Positions 1-9,916 are shown, numbered from the stretch's first letter. The stretch is DNA of 64,000 nt from Pseudanabaena sp. Salubria-1 (GCA_023336205.1 JALQCR010000012.1:102129-166128); one strand, 5' to 3'. The notes: generated by a model not told the origin, from the sequence alone. Translations and numbers: made by a program.

Positions 1-1
1 A

Positions 2-289
2 CTTGGTTTAGCATTGATACATTGGTCTGGCTTGTATGCCGATACCACTACTACTTGGTTACGGTGGGCAACACTGGACGGAGCTTTATTACCTACCGAT
101 CTAGAGATTGCCAAACAAGCACAGCAACGAGCCGAGCAAGCACAGCAACGAGCCGAGCAAGCACAGCAACGAGTCGAGCAAGCACAGCAACGAGTCGAGC
201 AAACAGAGTCTCTTTTAGAACAAGAGCGCCAGCTTACCCAAAAGTTATTAGCACAGCTACGCGCTCAAGGTATCAACCCTATTGAATGA
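2..289 (+). CDS. Uma2-family endonuclease-like protein, C-terminal end (5' truncated by window edge)
   Basis: Only the last 95 codons are present; the frame is already open at base 2. The residues ending in TWLRWATLDGALLPT match the end of the Uma2 (DUF820) PD-(D/E)XK-like domain, a family expanded in cyanobacteria and of unclear function. A charged Gln/Glu/Arg coiled coil follows, made of four 7-residue repeats (AQQRAEQ, then AQQRVEQ), and the protein ends AQGINPIE, a typical Uma2 tail. The catalytic core lies outside the window, so activity cannot be judged. The stop precedes the preferred pseI start (309) by 19 bases. Confidence 0.75.
   Translation, partial: LGLALIHWSGLYADTTTTWLRWATLDGALLPTDLEIAKQAQQRAEQAQQRAEQAQQRVEQAQQRVEQTESLLEQERQLTQKLLAQLRAQGINPIE
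116..199 (+). repeat. Four tandem 21-bp units encoding a coiled-coil heptad
   Basis: Four 21-bp units lie end to end. Units 1-2 contain GAGCCGAG and units 3-4 GAGTCGAG. Each encodes a 7-residue heptad in the Uma2 tail, so unit number can change by slippage without breaking the frame. Confidence 0.85.
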
Positions 290-308
290 TTTAACACGGA
301 GAGCGATC

Positions 309-1361
309 GTGAAGACAATTGAAATCCAAGGCAGAAAAATTGGGAAAGAGTATCCACCTTTTGTAATTGCCGAGATGTCTGGCAATCATAATCAATCATT
401 AGAGAGGGCTTTAGAAATTGTGGAAGCGGCAGCGCGATCGGGTGCTCACGGCTTAAAAATCCAGACCTATACTGCCGAGACGATGACAATTGACATTAGT
501 GAAGGTGAATTTTTTATCAATGATCCTCAAAGCCTTTGGAAAGGTAACTCTTTATATAACCTTTATCAACAAGCATATACACCTTGGGAATGGCATAAAC
601 CAATACTTGATCGCTGCCAAGAACTAGGTATGATTGGTTTCAGTACTCCCTTTGATGCCACTGCTGTGGATTTTCTAGAATCTCTAGATGTCCCTTGTTA
701 TAAAATTGCATCTTTTGAAAACACTGACATACCTCTCATCCGTAAAGTTGCCAGTACGGGCAAGCCGATGATTATTTCCACAGGTATGGCAAGCATAGCG
801 GAGCTAGATGAAACTGTCCGTGCTGCTCGTGAAGCAGGTTGCCAAGATTTAATCCTATTAAAATGTACTAGTACCTACCCTGCTACACCAAAAAACACTA
901 ATATTCTTACCATCCCCCACCTACGCGATCTTTTCGATGTTCAAGTCGGACTCTCCGATCATACAATGGGCGTAGGCGTATCGATAGCCAGTGTAGCGTT
1001 AGGTGCAACAGTCATTGAAAAACACTTCACTCTGTCCCGTGCTGATGGTGGTGTAGATTCTACCTTCTCTATGGAGCCAGCAGAAATGCAACAACTAGTA
1101 GTTGAAACTGAGAGAGCATGGCAATCTTTAGGTAAAATCAGCTATGGAGCTACTGAGGCTGAGCGAAAATCCTTAACATTTAGACGTAGCCTTTATATAG
1201 TCAAAGACGTGAAAGCTGGTGAAGTACTAACCGTAGAAAATTTACGAGCAATTCGTCCAGGTCTAGGATTACCAACAAAATATTATGATATTTTTCTAGG
1301 CAAAACCATGAAGCATGATATCATAGCAGGAACTGCGCTCAGATGGGAACTAATTGATTAG
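309..1361 (+). CDS. pseI: Pseudaminic acid synthase (NeuB/PseI family)
   Basis: The family condenses phosphoenolpyruvate with 2,4-diacetamido-2,4,6-trideoxy-L-altrose to make pseudaminic acid, a nonulosonate used in surface glycans. The protein has a NeuB-type barrel (about residues 15-270; VIAEMSGNHNQ near the start, then KCTSTYPA, VGLSDHTMG and VIEKHFTLSR) and a C-terminal SAF antifreeze-like domain (about 285-350). The frame is open from a TTG at 282, but the GTG at 309 has GGAG seven bases upstream and gives the usual ~350-residue length. No other pse genes are in the window, so they may lie to the left. The sequence reads as PseI rather than sialic or legionaminic acid synthase, but substrate is inferred. 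Confidence 0.85.
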   Translation: MKTIEIQGRKIGKEYPPFVIAEMSGNHNQSLERALEIVEAAARSGAHGLKIQTYTAETMTIDISEGEFFINDPQSLWKGNSLYNLYQQAYTPWEWHKPILDRCQELGMIGFSTPFDATAVDFLESLDVPCYKIASFENTDIPLIRKVASTGKPMIISTGMASIAELDETVRAAREAGCQDLILLKCTSTYPATPKNTNILTIPHLRDLFDVQVGLSDHTMGVGVSIASVALGATVIEKHFTLSRADGGVDSTFSMEPAEMQQLVVETERAWQSLGKISYGATEAERKSLTFRRSLYIVKDVKAGEVLTVENLRAIRPGLGLPTKYYDIFLGKTMKHDIIAGTALRWELID

Positions 1362-1387
1362 TATTATCCCAAATCAATATCAAACAC

Positions 1388-3280
1388 TTGAAAGATAGGA
1401 TTAAAAATTTCATTTTGACATCTAGTAGCCTAACTCGAAATCGTAATCAAAGATGGCTTCCAAAATGGCTTAGCAGCTTCGATACTCCCTCATCCCAACA
1501 AATTTGGTTGACGACAAACCGTAATCGTAAGTTGTTGTTTTTAACCTTATCGGGTAACATTCTGTCCGCAGTTTTGGAGGCAGCCACGTTTGGAGTGATT
1601 TTTTTATCCCTAGGCGTTTTGGATGGAAATCATCTACCAACTCTACCAAGTCCAGTTGCTTCACTATTTCCTGGGTTGACAACGATTTGGACATGGGAAA
1701 GCCAAACAATTTTCTTGATACTTGTTAGCCTCATCGTATTACTACAATTAACACGCAGTGCGATGGTGTATCTTAGTCAGGTCGCTTCTGGATATTTAGG
1801 CGCTCGAATTACTGCTCAGATGACAGAGGTTGTCTTTGAACGCATTTTGAGTTTCAGCTTCTCCCATGCTAGTCGCTATAAGATTGGGGACTTAATCAGC
1901 TATGTGACAGTAGCAGGCATCTCTGTTGATACACAAATCAGATATTACAGCCAAATACTCACTGCATTTACATTGGTGCTGGCTTACTCCTTAACGGTAG
2001 TAACGATTTCTCTACCTCTTTCTGTGTTAGCGCTCTTCATCTTCATGGCGCTCATAATTCTACAACAATGGATAATGCCGCGCATTACGGCAACTTCAAT
2101 TAAGCTTTCTCAAGCTACAGTAGAAGTATCCAAGGAGATTACCGAAAATATCCAAGCCTTGCGGGTTGTACATACTTTCGGTCGGCAAGTCGATACCATT
2201 GAGCATGTGCGATCGCTACAGCAGCAGGTACTGATTTTTTTACAGCAAAAAGCTCGACTGATGTCGTTGATAGCACCTATCAGCACCACCCTAACAATTT
2301 TTGTAATTGCAGCTTTATTGGGGTTTGCTTCGATGATACTCAGTCACAACCAAAATCAAGGTTTGGTTTTACCAACTATCGCCACATTTATTCTCTCCCT
2401 TAATCGTCTTTCAGGACAGCTTCAATTCCTAGCAGACAGGCTGAATTTTGTGTCTGATAACTCAGGGCAAATGTTGCGTTTAGATGCAGTTTTGGAGACA
2501 GAAGGCAAGGAGTTTGCTCGTGTGGGAGGTGAAAAATTTGAGGGATTAAAACATCAGATCAGTCTTGAAAAAGTATCGTTGCGGTACAATGACACATCGG
2601 ATCCTGTTTTAGTTGATCTTTCATTTAAGCTACCCAAAAACTCATTAACGGCTCTAGTAGGAGAGTCAGGATCAGGAAAATCTTCTATTACTGATCTTAT
2701 AATTGGCTTGTACGAACCAACAGAAGGGAGCATTTTAGTAGATGGTTTAGATTTACATTCCTACAGTTTAGAGAGTTGGCGGAATCAACTAGGCGTAGTA
2801 AGTCAAGATACATTTATCTTTAATCAAAGTATCCTAGAAAATATTCGCTATGGTCTACCTCAAGCAACTGATGCAGATGTACGGGAAGCGGCAAGGCAAG
2901 CTCAAGCCGAGGTTTTTATCGAAGCTATGCCCCAAGCCTATGATACGATTGTTGGAGAGCGTGGCTATAAGCTTTCAGGTGGGCAAAGACAAAGGATTGC
3001 ATTGGCAAGAGCTATTTTAAAGCAGCCTGAAATTTTGATCCTAGATGAAGCTACTAGTGCGCTTGATAGTGAAACGGAGCAACTAGTACAGCAGGCTTTA
3101 AACCAGCTTGGTTGCGATCGCACTGTATTAGTGGTAGCCCATCGACTGTCAACTATTGTTCATGCTGATCAGATTTTGGTTCTAGATGGAGGGCAGGTAG
3201 TGGAAAGTGGAAACCATCGAGACCTACTTGCGCTAGGCGGAAAATATGCCCGTTACTGGGCAATGCAATCCATAGCGTAA
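1388..3280 (+). CDS. ABC exporter, fused permease and ATPase (MsbA/PglK-like)
   Basis: This is a half-transporter with an N-terminal membrane domain (about residues 50-350, several hydrophobic helices) and a C-terminal ATPase domain. The ATPase has Walker A GESGSGKSS (about 424-432), signature LSGGQRQR (about 527), Walker B ILILDEATSALD (about 548) and the H-loop AHRLST. It probably works as a homodimer that flips a lipid-linked glycan or another amphiphile across the inner membrane; its place between pseI and glycosyltransferases supports glycan export. The TTG start at 1388 has no obvious ribosome-binding site, so the start is uncertain. A remnant of a second transporter of this kind lies downstream at 3671-4111. 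Confidence 0.85.
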   Translation: MKDRIKNFILTSSSLTRNRNQRWLPKWLSSFDTPSSQQIWLTTNRNRKLLFLTLSGNILSAVLEAATFGVIFLSLGVLDGNHLPTLPSPVASLFPGLTTIWTWESQTIFLILVSLIVLLQLTRSAMVYLSQVASGYLGARITAQMTEVVFERILSFSFSHASRYKIGDLISYVTVAGISVDTQIRYYSQILTAFTLVLAYSLTVVTISLPLSVLALFIFMALIILQQWIMPRITATSIKLSQATVEVSKEITENIQALRVVHTFGRQVDTIEHVRSLQQQVLIFLQQKARLMSLIAPISTTLTIFVIAALLGFASMILSHNQNQGLVLPTIATFILSLNRLSGQLQFLADRLNFVSDNSGQMLRLDAVLETEGKEFARVGGEKFEGLKHQISLEKVSLRYNDTSDPVLVDLSFKLPKNSLTALVGESGSGKSSITDLIIGLYEPTEGSILVDGLDLHSYSLESWRNQLGVVSQDTFIFNQSILENIRYGLPQATDADVREAARQAQAEVFIEAMPQAYDTIVGERGYKLSGGQRQRIALARAILKQPEILILDEATSALDSETEQLVQQALNQLGCDRTVLVVAHRLSTIVHADQILVLDGGQVVESGNHRDLLALGGKYARYWAMQSIA

Positions 3281-3670
3281 AACCATGGACTTAATGTGTT
3301 TCATAGAGTAATAGTAGTAATCGAGACATTAAATTAACTGGCACTGGACAGCTAAAGAGTGATTGACAACTGACCATAGTATTGTATACTGAAGCGGTAA
3401 AATAAGTTTGAATACAAGGTAGAGAAAAGCTCTTTAGTTGTCTGAATATAATGAAATCCCAAGTTTCAGTCATTCAGACTCGCTAAAATGTAAATATCTT
3501 ATTTGTTTTTAGAATTATTCTCGCAACAAGAGTTGCGGATATTGTGTCAATATGAAATCCTATTTCTATCGATTATTTTAAGAATTTTTCAACTACTTAA
3601 GCATGGAAACATCAGAAACTGACTGGATACTAAAGAACTTACCTCCATTTCACGAAATCAATCTAAATGG
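3281..3670. other. Non-coding interval with a promoter-like site
   Basis: I see no convincing gene here; short frames are unrelated to known proteins. It holds the promoter-like TTGACA/TATACT pair listed separately and a small hairpin at 3522-3537 (CGCAAC, loop AAGA, GTTGCG). It probably replaced the deleted front of the transporter remnant that follows. Confidence 0.5.
3363..3390 (+). promoter_or_regulatory. Sigma70-type promoter candidate
   Basis: TTGACA at 3363-3368 and TATACT at 3385-3390 are separated by 16 bp. It points towards the transporter remnant and the capsule gene at 4137. No transcript evidence is available. Confidence 0.4.
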
Positions 3671-4111
3671 AGAATTCGCGGTAATATTGGTTTTGGCTTG
3701 CCCCGCGATCAAATCCCTGATGAACAGGTATGAAAATACCTCAAAGCCGCGCAGTTAGAGGAGCTAGTTCGTAATTTACCCGATCAGCTAGATACTCTAG
3801 TTGGAGAGCGTGGCATTCGCCTATCGGGTGGTCAACGTCAACGCATTGGCATCGCGAGGGCGCTATATCATGATCCAGAAATCTTGATCATGGATGAGGC
3901 GACGGCGGCGCTAGATAATACGACTGAACGTGAGTTTATGGAGGCTTTAGAAGCTATGGCTGGACATAAAACTATGATCATGATTGCCCATCGTTTAACT
4001 ACTGTAAAAAACTGCGATTGTTTATATTTGATTAAAAATGGCGCTGTTGCAGATGTGGGGACTTATGATCTTCTCATATCAAGAAATAAAGAATTTAAGT
4101 TAATGTCTTAA
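3671..4111 (+). pseudogene. ABC exporter remnant: ATPase-domain tail with an in-frame stop
   Basis: The readable frame starts near IRGNIGFGLPRDQ and covers only the second half of an ABC ATPase: D-loop region, signature LSGGQRQRIGIARAL, Walker B ILIMDEATAALD and H-loop AHRLTT. The membrane domain and Walker A are missing. A TGA at 3731-3733 interrupts the frame where relatives usually have Trp, a one-base change from TGG. The part after 3884 could still be translated from a TTG, but a lone half-ATPase without Walker A cannot hydrolyse ATP. It is not a copy of the neighbouring intact exporter: the sequence differs clearly. Confidence 0.85.
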
Positions 4112-4136
4112 TAGTCCGTCAGCAAAAAAATTTGAA

Positions 4137-5951
4137 ATGAAAAATAGACTTAAAATAATCTTCTTCGCTCCTCATACAGCTATTTGGGTTCATGCTTTTC
4201 CCGAAGCTCTTGTAGCTGAAGCATTACAACAGGAGGGGCATGAAATCACTTACATAACTTGCGGTGAAGTATTTAATAGCTATTGTGTTTGCATGAATGC
4301 ATTTGGACTATCACAAGAGTCTTCTACTATAGATAAAAAAAATATTTGTATAACTTGTAATACAAATAAAAAGGTGATTCGACAAAACTTTAAACTTGAA
4401 GGATATGACTTAATAGATAAATTAACTTTAGATGATGTTAGTTTAATTGAATCTACTATTAGCAAAGTTACGAAAGAAAATTTTTTGGATCTGTCAATAG
4501 AGAACATACAAATAGGAAGATTTGCTCTTTACGAATTCTTATTAAAATACAAAAAATCCAACTTAGACTTTTCTGACAAAGAATGGTCGAGTTACCTTAC
4601 TGCTTTAAAAAATACTCTGTCTTCATTCATTGCTTGTTGTCGCATCTTAGAACAAGAAAAGCCTGATCGAGTGATTACTTATAATTCACTTTACTCAGTC
4701 AACCGAGTTTTTGTAGAACTGGCAAAACGACAAGATATCTCAACTTATTTTTTACATGCTGGAGCCAATCTATCAGATAGACTCGAAACTATGTGGATTG
4801 GCAAAAATTCTATTGAGTTTCAACAGGAACTTCTAAATTGTTGGACTTTACACCAGAACAAGGCTTGTTCTCAGAAACTAATCAAAAAAGTAACAGATCA
4901 TTTTTTAAGTTTATTTAATGGTCAGCATTTCTTAGTGTATTCGTCACCTAGAAAGGACAAACCCATAGACATAAGATTACATTTTGGGATTCAAGAAAAC
5001 CAAAAGATTCTTGTCGCAACTATGAGTAGTTATGATGAAATATTTGCCGCTGAGACGGTTGGAGTCATATCCAAGGAATATGATTTAATATTTCCCAAAC
5101 AAATCGATTGGATTAAGTCATTAGTTGATTTTGCTGAAAGTCGTCCTGATTTATTTTTGATTGTTAGGGTACATCCTCGGGAGTTTCCTAACCGTAGAGA
5201 TTCAGTTAAGTCAGTACATGCCTCAGCTATACAAGATTTATTGCAAAATTTGCCGAAAAATGTCAAAGCCAATTATCCAAGTGATAACATATCTCTCTAT
5301 GACTTAGCTGAACACACAGATTTATTTCTTAATGCATGGTCTAGCGCTGGCGAAGAAATGAGTTTTTTAGGAATTCCCGTGGTTATTTATTCACGCGAAC
5401 TAGTACTTTACCCACCTGACTTACATTATGTCGCTACTAGTAAAAACGACTTTTTCTCTAAAATTGATGAAGCTTTAGCTGACGGCTGGAATTTTGAAAG
5501 AATGAGGCAGGGATATCGTTGGCATGTCTTAAAACTAGAACGATGTGCATTCAATATCTCTGAAAGTTTTACTTCTGAAGAATCAAGCATTCAAATTAGA
5601 AACAAACACATATCTCCATTAAGTATAGTTAAAAAGTTTTATACTAAAGCTAGAGCTAAGTTATCATTAGCTTACAAGCTGAAACGCAACTATAATCAAC
5701 GAACTAATGAGTGTCAAAATCGAGCTAGTTTTTTAAAATCTAGAGATCAGATAAACTCTTTGATTACTGAAAGCAAAAACACAATACTTGATTTACCTCA
5801 AACAGATCGTGAAGTTATTTCCGCTGAGCAAGAAGCTATATACATCAAAAAAGAGCTTATGCGTTTGATTGAGGTTCTTTACAGGCATTATCCTCCTTTA
5901 GTGAAACCAAACACCTTAAGGGAAAAGTTACTTAAATTAATCAATGAATAG
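4137..5951 (+). CDS. KpsS/LipB-like capsule polysaccharide biosynthesis protein
   Basis: This 604-residue soluble protein looks like a GT-B-fold capsule synthesis protein. The N-terminus (KIIFFAPHTAIWVHAFPE) and the central block LIVRVHPRE (about residue 343), followed by LYDLAEHTDLFLNAWSSAGEE and GIPVVIYS, match the pattern of family members that handle sugar-phosphate donors. The last ~130 residues are charged and helical with no clear domain. It heads a run of co-directional genes with gaps of only a few bases (next start 3 bp after the stop), so it is probably co-transcribed with the PhyH and methyltransferase genes. The exact donor and acceptor cannot be read from the sequence. Confidence 0.65.
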   Translation: MKNRLKIIFFAPHTAIWVHAFPEALVAEALQQEGHEITYITCGEVFNSYCVCMNAFGLSQESSTIDKKNICITCNTNKKVIRQNFKLEGYDLIDKLTLDDVSLIESTISKVTKENFLDLSIENIQIGRFALYEFLLKYKKSNLDFSDKEWSSYLTALKNTLSSFIACCRILEQEKPDRVITYNSLYSVNRVFVELAKRQDISTYFLHAGANLSDRLETMWIGKNSIEFQQELLNCWTLHQNKACSQKLIKKVTDHFLSLFNGQHFLVYSSPRKDKPIDIRLHFGIQENQKILVATMSSYDEIFAAETVGVISKEYDLIFPKQIDWIKSLVDFAESRPDLFLIVRVHPREFPNRRDSVKSVHASAIQDLLQNLPKNVKANYPSDNISLYDLAEHTDLFLNAWSSAGEEMSFLGIPVVIYSRELVLYPPDLHYVATSKNDFFSKIDEALADGWNFERMRQGYRWHVLKLERCAFNISESFTSEESSIQIRNKHISPLSIVKKFYTKARAKLSLAYKLKRNYNQRTNECQNRASFLKSRDQINSLITESKNTILDLPQTDREVISAEQEAIYIKKELMRLIEVLYRHYPPLVKPNTLREKLLKLINE

Positions 5952-5953
5952 TT

Positions 5954-7018
5954 ATGTTGTTAGTTATATTATTAAAGAAAAAGCTCAAATCATGGCTCAA
6001 ACCACTTAAAGCTTTAATCAATATCATATCGATACTTAAAGGTGCATTTGCTTATAAAAGAACTGGTATAACCCCTGAGAAAGCATATTTCAGCTTGATA
6101 AGCCTCTACTGCTTAACCAATGGATACTCTAATGCTTTTCTATCATGGCTTTTGAAATTAAAGCGACATACTTATATCTTGCCTCATGCTAATGGTGTGT
6201 TAGGAGATCTTGATAGTGCGGAAATACATAGGGTTGTTCAAGAAATTAGGAAAGATGGGTATTATGTCTTCAATCAGCTTTTGTCAGTAGATATATGCGA
6301 TAAGCTTACTTCTCTTGCATTAACTAACGAATGTAATCTAAGAGGCTCTTTAGACGCAGATATAAAGATGTCAATTTACGATCGCACTAATCCGATTGCC
6401 GTTACATACTGGTTAAAAGAAGAAGATTTAATCGCCAATCCAGATATCCAAGCATTAATGGCAGATTTGTCTATTTTGGTGATCGCCCAAGCTTATCTAG
6501 AAACTCAACCAATTTTAGATATTGTCGCTATGTGGTGGAGTACGGCTTTGTCCAAGACAGCTTGTACTGACTCTGCCCAACTTTATCACTTTGATATGGA
6601 TAGAATTAAATGGCTGAAGTTTTTAATTTATTTGACTGATGTAACAAGCGATAATGGTCCACATTGCTACATTGCAGGTTCCCATCAAATTGGTGGCAAA
6701 CCTAAAGAGATTTTAAGTCTTGGTTATGCTAGAATATCTGATGAGGCTATTATGAAGTTTTATCCTAAAGATAAATTTATTGAAGTTACAGCACCCAAAG
6801 GTACTATAATCGCGGGTGACACTTTGTGTTTTCATAAGGGCAAGCCACTAAAACAAGGCGATCGCCTTGTACTGGAACTAGAATTTACAAATAGTTTATT
6901 TGGAGGAAGTTACCAAAAAGTTGAGTTAAAAAATATCAACAATAGTAATTTATCAGAATCGGTCAAAAATCATAGTCGAGCCTTTCAGAAATTTATTCTA
7001 AACTACAAAGATGAGTAA
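5954..7018 (+). CDS. Phytanoyl-CoA dioxygenase (PhyH)-family Fe(II)/2-oxoglutarate oxygenase
   Basis: The C-terminal two-thirds form a PhyH-type double-stranded beta-helix. The iron ligands are visible as HFDMD (about residues 211-215) and the distal His in CFHKG (about 292). The Arg in GDRLVLE (about 303) would bind 2-oxoglutarate. The first ~90 residues are basic and less conserved. PhyH members in glycan loci are usually unassigned; hydroxylation of a sugar, acyl group or lipid carrier is possible. It overlaps the next methyltransferase by 8 bp, which argues for translational coupling and a shared modification pathway. Confidence 0.75.
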   Translation: MLLVILLKKKLKSWLKPLKALINIISILKGAFAYKRTGITPEKAYFSLISLYCLTNGYSNAFLSWLLKLKRHTYILPHANGVLGDLDSAEIHRVVQEIRKDGYYVFNQLLSVDICDKLTSLALTNECNLRGSLDADIKMSIYDRTNPIAVTYWLKEEDLIANPDIQALMADLSILVIAQAYLETQPILDIVAMWWSTALSKTACTDSAQLYHFDMDRIKWLKFLIYLTDVTSDNGPHCYIAGSHQIGGKPKEILSLGYARISDEAIMKFYPKDKFIEVTAPKGTIIAGDTLCFHKGKPLKQGDRLVLELEFTNSLFGGSYQKVELKNINNSNLSESVKNHSRAFQKFILNYKDE

Positions 7019-8084
7019 CTTAGAGCTAATTCCATGTCCTCTATGTGGAAACCATAGTGATTTTGAATCTTTAAATATTAACTATAAGGATGAACATATC
7101 TCTAATTATGGAAGTCTATATGCAGGCAGCCAAAAAAGTGAATGGAAAATCTGCTCTCAATGTGGATTTGTTCATCAGAATTCACGTCCATCTAAAGAAG
7201 ATTTAAATCTATTCTATTTAACTTCAAGCTATCATCGTGGAATTCCTGAATCCTATCTTTTAGAAAACGGAAAACATTATATTGAGTTTGCTCGATGGTA
7301 TTACTTAGAGAAAATTCAGTATGCGATCGCAAACTCTAATTTGAAAACACCGGGGAAAATATTTGATATTGGTGCTGGATTTGGAGGGGTGTTGAAAATT
7401 TTTGCCCAAGATCTAGGTTGGCAAGTCTACGGTGTTGAACCTGATACATATCTTTATGGCTATGCAGCGAACCATCTTGGACTAAGTTCCATTCAAAATA
7501 CAATACTTGATAGTAATACTGAGATTGGAGATCAAGTTGATTTAGTGTTTAGTAACCATGCGTTTGAACATTTTGCTGACTTGGGTCAGGTAATGCTAGG
7601 TATTCAGAAAATACTCAAGCCTGGTGGCTATATTTTTACTGCTATTCCTACCTACTATAAGAATCGCTCAGATTTATCTCTTCAGTGGATGAATTCTGCA
7701 CACTATTCAATGTTCACAGATCAATCAATTAATCAACTATTTTCTCAATATGGTTTTGAAGAAGTGACACATACCTATCGGGGTTGGAACAAAGAAATAG
7801 ATGATTTATGGCATTTAGCTCGATTCACTGGAATCAAAACAGATCCACAGGTATTCTATGAAGACTCTTCCAAGGTAAAAAAGTACATTAATACTATTAA
7901 TCCCATTAACTCTATTATAAATTATCCAATTTATTCTAACTATGCTGAGAAGATTAAGGCAATTAACATTTTCAAGCGAAGATTGCGCTTTATAAAAAAC
8001 AATATTAAATTATTATTCATTTCTCCTAAGTCTGCTTTATCTAATATTAAAGAAAAATTATTTAACTTATTTAACAAAAAATAA
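7011..8084 (+). CDS. SAM-dependent methyltransferase with N-terminal Cys4 zinc motif
   Basis: Two CxxC pairs (CPLCG near residue 9 and CSQCG near residue 48) form a probable zinc site like that of sugar C-methyltransferases. A class I SAM domain follows, with motif I IFDIGAGFGG (about residue 117) and the SNHAFEHF acidic/His motif. The ~90-residue C-terminal tail is Lys/Asn-rich with no domain I recognise. The gene starts inside the end of the PhyH gene and is 8 bp from the next methyltransferase. Methylation of a nucleotide-sugar or a glycan is the likely role; the position methylated is unknown. Confidence 0.7.
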   Translation: MSNLELIPCPLCGNHSDFESLNINYKDEHISNYGSLYAGSQKSEWKICSQCGFVHQNSRPSKEDLNLFYLTSSYHRGIPESYLLENGKHYIEFARWYYLEKIQYAIANSNLKTPGKIFDIGAGFGGVLKIFAQDLGWQVYGVEPDTYLYGYAANHLGLSSIQNTILDSNTEIGDQVDLVFSNHAFEHFADLGQVMLGIQKILKPGGYIFTAIPTYYKNRSDLSLQWMNSAHYSMFTDQSINQLFSQYGFEEVTHTYRGWNKEIDDLWHLARFTGIKTDPQVFYEDSSKVKKYINTINPINSIINYPIYSNYAEKIKAINIFKRRLRFIKNNIKLLFISPKSALSNIKEKLFNLFNKK

Positions 8085-8092
8085 TATTTCTA

Positions 8093-8845
8093 ATGGATAT
8101 AAAAAATAAAATTGTCTCTATAACACATAAAATCAATCGGAGGATAGGAATTTATTTTCAAAATATATTCCATTTAAATATTAGAATACTAAAAAAAGGT
8201 AAAGGACTTCACCAAGGGCGTTATTTTTATCAAAAGCAGTATATAGATTTTCAAATCAAAGATGGAGATAAGGTATTGGATATTGGTAGTGGAGGATATC
8301 CTTTTCCTTTAGCTACTCACCTTGCAGACTTCTATGAAGGTGAAACAACGCATAGAAAGGAGGAGCTTAAGCGCGATGATCGACCATTTACTGTGTGCAA
8401 TTTAGAGTTAACTCCTTTTGCAGATAAAGAATTTGATTTTGTGTATTGCTCTCATGTCTTAGAGCATGTAGATGACCCTGCACAAGCCTGTGAAGAATTA
8501 ATGAGGATTGGTAAACGTGGCTATATAGAGACACCTTCTAAGATATCGGATACCATGTTTAACTTTACAAAAATCCCCAATCATCATAAGTGGCATACTC
8601 AAGTACTAGGAAATACTTTGATTTTTATGGAATGGAAACCTAGTGAAAGACGAGATCTAGGTACTGACTATTTCTTTCATCAGTATCATTCTAAATGGAA
8701 GAATCCTTTTCAAGATTTGATGTGGAACAATCGAGATCTTTTTGTGAATATGATGTTATGGGAAGATACATTCAATTATATTGTGATTAGTAAAGATGGT
8801 GAAATTATTGACTCTACCAAAGCAACTATAGTCAGAGAAGAGTAA
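8093..8845 (+). CDS. Class I SAM-dependent methyltransferase
   Basis: The 250-residue protein has SAM motif I VLDIGSGGYPFP (about residue 61) and CSHVLEHV (about residue 122), the acidic/His pattern of Methyltransf_11-type enzymes. The N-terminal 40 residues are basic. The remaining C-terminal part (HHKWHTQV, DYFFHQYHSKW) resembles small polysaccharide-locus methyltransferases. It is the second of four methyltransferases in this locus and probably methylates a glycan or its precursor. The acceptor cannot be inferred. Confidence 0.7.
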   Translation: MDIKNKIVSITHKINRRIGIYFQNIFHLNIRILKKGKGLHQGRYFYQKQYIDFQIKDGDKVLDIGSGGYPFPLATHLADFYEGETTHRKEELKRDDRPFTVCNLELTPFADKEFDFVYCSHVLEHVDDPAQACEELMRIGKRGYIETPSKISDTMFNFTKIPNHHKWHTQVLGNTLIFMEWKPSERRDLGTDYFFHQYHSKWKNPFQDLMWNNRDLFVNMMLWEDTFNYIVISKDGEIIDSTKATIVREE

Positions 8846-8928
8846 AAGTATCTTGGAGCAGGATTATCATTACTTAATACTTAGTCTTAATATTTTCTCA
8901 CTTCCTTAAATAAACTTAAGCGTTAATT

Positions 8929-9864
8929 ATGGATTCTCAATTATCAACTCCAGTAGTTTTTCTAATATTTAATCGACCAGATACTACAAAAACTGTGTTT
9001 GAAGCAATTCGTCAAGCAAAGCCCAAAATCTTACTGATTATAGCTGATGGTCCACGTCATGATCGAGTCAATGATGCAGAAAAGTGTGTGGCTACTCGTT
9101 CAATTATTGAAGGTGTGGATTGGGAATGTAATCTTTTAAAAAATTATTCAGATATTAATTTAGGCTGTAAATTACGAGTTTCTAGTGGATTAGATTGGGT
9201 ATTTGATCAAGTTGAGTCCGCAATTATTCTTGAAGATGATTGTCTCCCCAATCCAACCTTCTTTCGTTTTTGCTCAGAACTTTTAAATCAATATGCAGAT
9301 GATAAGCGCATTATGGTGATTTCAGGTAACAACTTTCAATTTGGGAGAAGACGAACAGAAAACAGTTACTATTTTTCCGCGTTTACTCATTGTTGGGGTT
9401 GGGCTACATGGCGTAGAGCTTGGCAACATTATGATATTGATATGAAACTATGGTCAACAGTGAGAGATAATGGCTGGTTGAGGGATATTTTACACTCTAA
9501 ATATGCCGTAAGGTATTGGGAATACATTTTCCAGTCAGTTTTTGATGATTTGATTAATAGTTGGGCTTATAGATGGCTTTTTGCGTGCTGGATGCAGGGC
9601 GGATTGACTATTCTTCCTAATGTTAATCTTGTATCTAATATTGGCTTTAATAATGAAGCTACTCACACCAAAAATGTAGATAGCCTCGCTAATATACCTA
9701 CAGAAACCATAACTTTTCCGCTTTTACACCCACAATTTGTGATTCGCGATACTCAATCCGATGACTTTACTCAAAGGATTGTTTTTCGGTTTGGCATACT
9801 ATCACGATTCAAGAAAAGGCTGAAAAGAATCATAAATAGATTCTATAAAAACAACTCACAATAG
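8929..9864 (+). CDS. GT-A glycosyltransferase (HlpA-like / GT2-like)
   Basis: The N-terminus VVFLIFNRPDTT, the acidic metal/nucleotide site ILEDDCLPN (about residue 102) and the HCWGWATWRRAW block (about residue 154) are typical of GT-A enzymes often annotated as hemolytic-protein-HlpA-like or GT2-like sugar transferases in surface-glycan loci. There is no membrane segment, so it should act on the cytoplasmic side. An 83-bp gap with an AT-rich leader precedes it. Donor and linkage are unknown. Confidence 0.7.
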   Translation: MDSQLSTPVVFLIFNRPDTTKTVFEAIRQAKPKILLIIADGPRHDRVNDAEKCVATRSIIEGVDWECNLLKNYSDINLGCKLRVSSGLDWVFDQVESAIILEDDCLPNPTFFRFCSELLNQYADDKRIMVISGNNFQFGRRRTENSYYFSAFTHCWGWATWRRAWQHYDIDMKLWSTVRDNGWLRDILHSKYAVRYWEYIFQSVFDDLINSWAYRWLFACWMQGGLTILPNVNLVSNIGFNNEATHTKNVDSLANIPTETITFPLLHPQFVIRDTQSDDFTQRIVFRFGILSRFKKRLKRIINRFYKNNSQ

Positions 9865-9916
9865 ATAAGAAAGTCCAATTTACCTTGCTAGCAAAGAACA
9901 AATACATTTCAAAATT

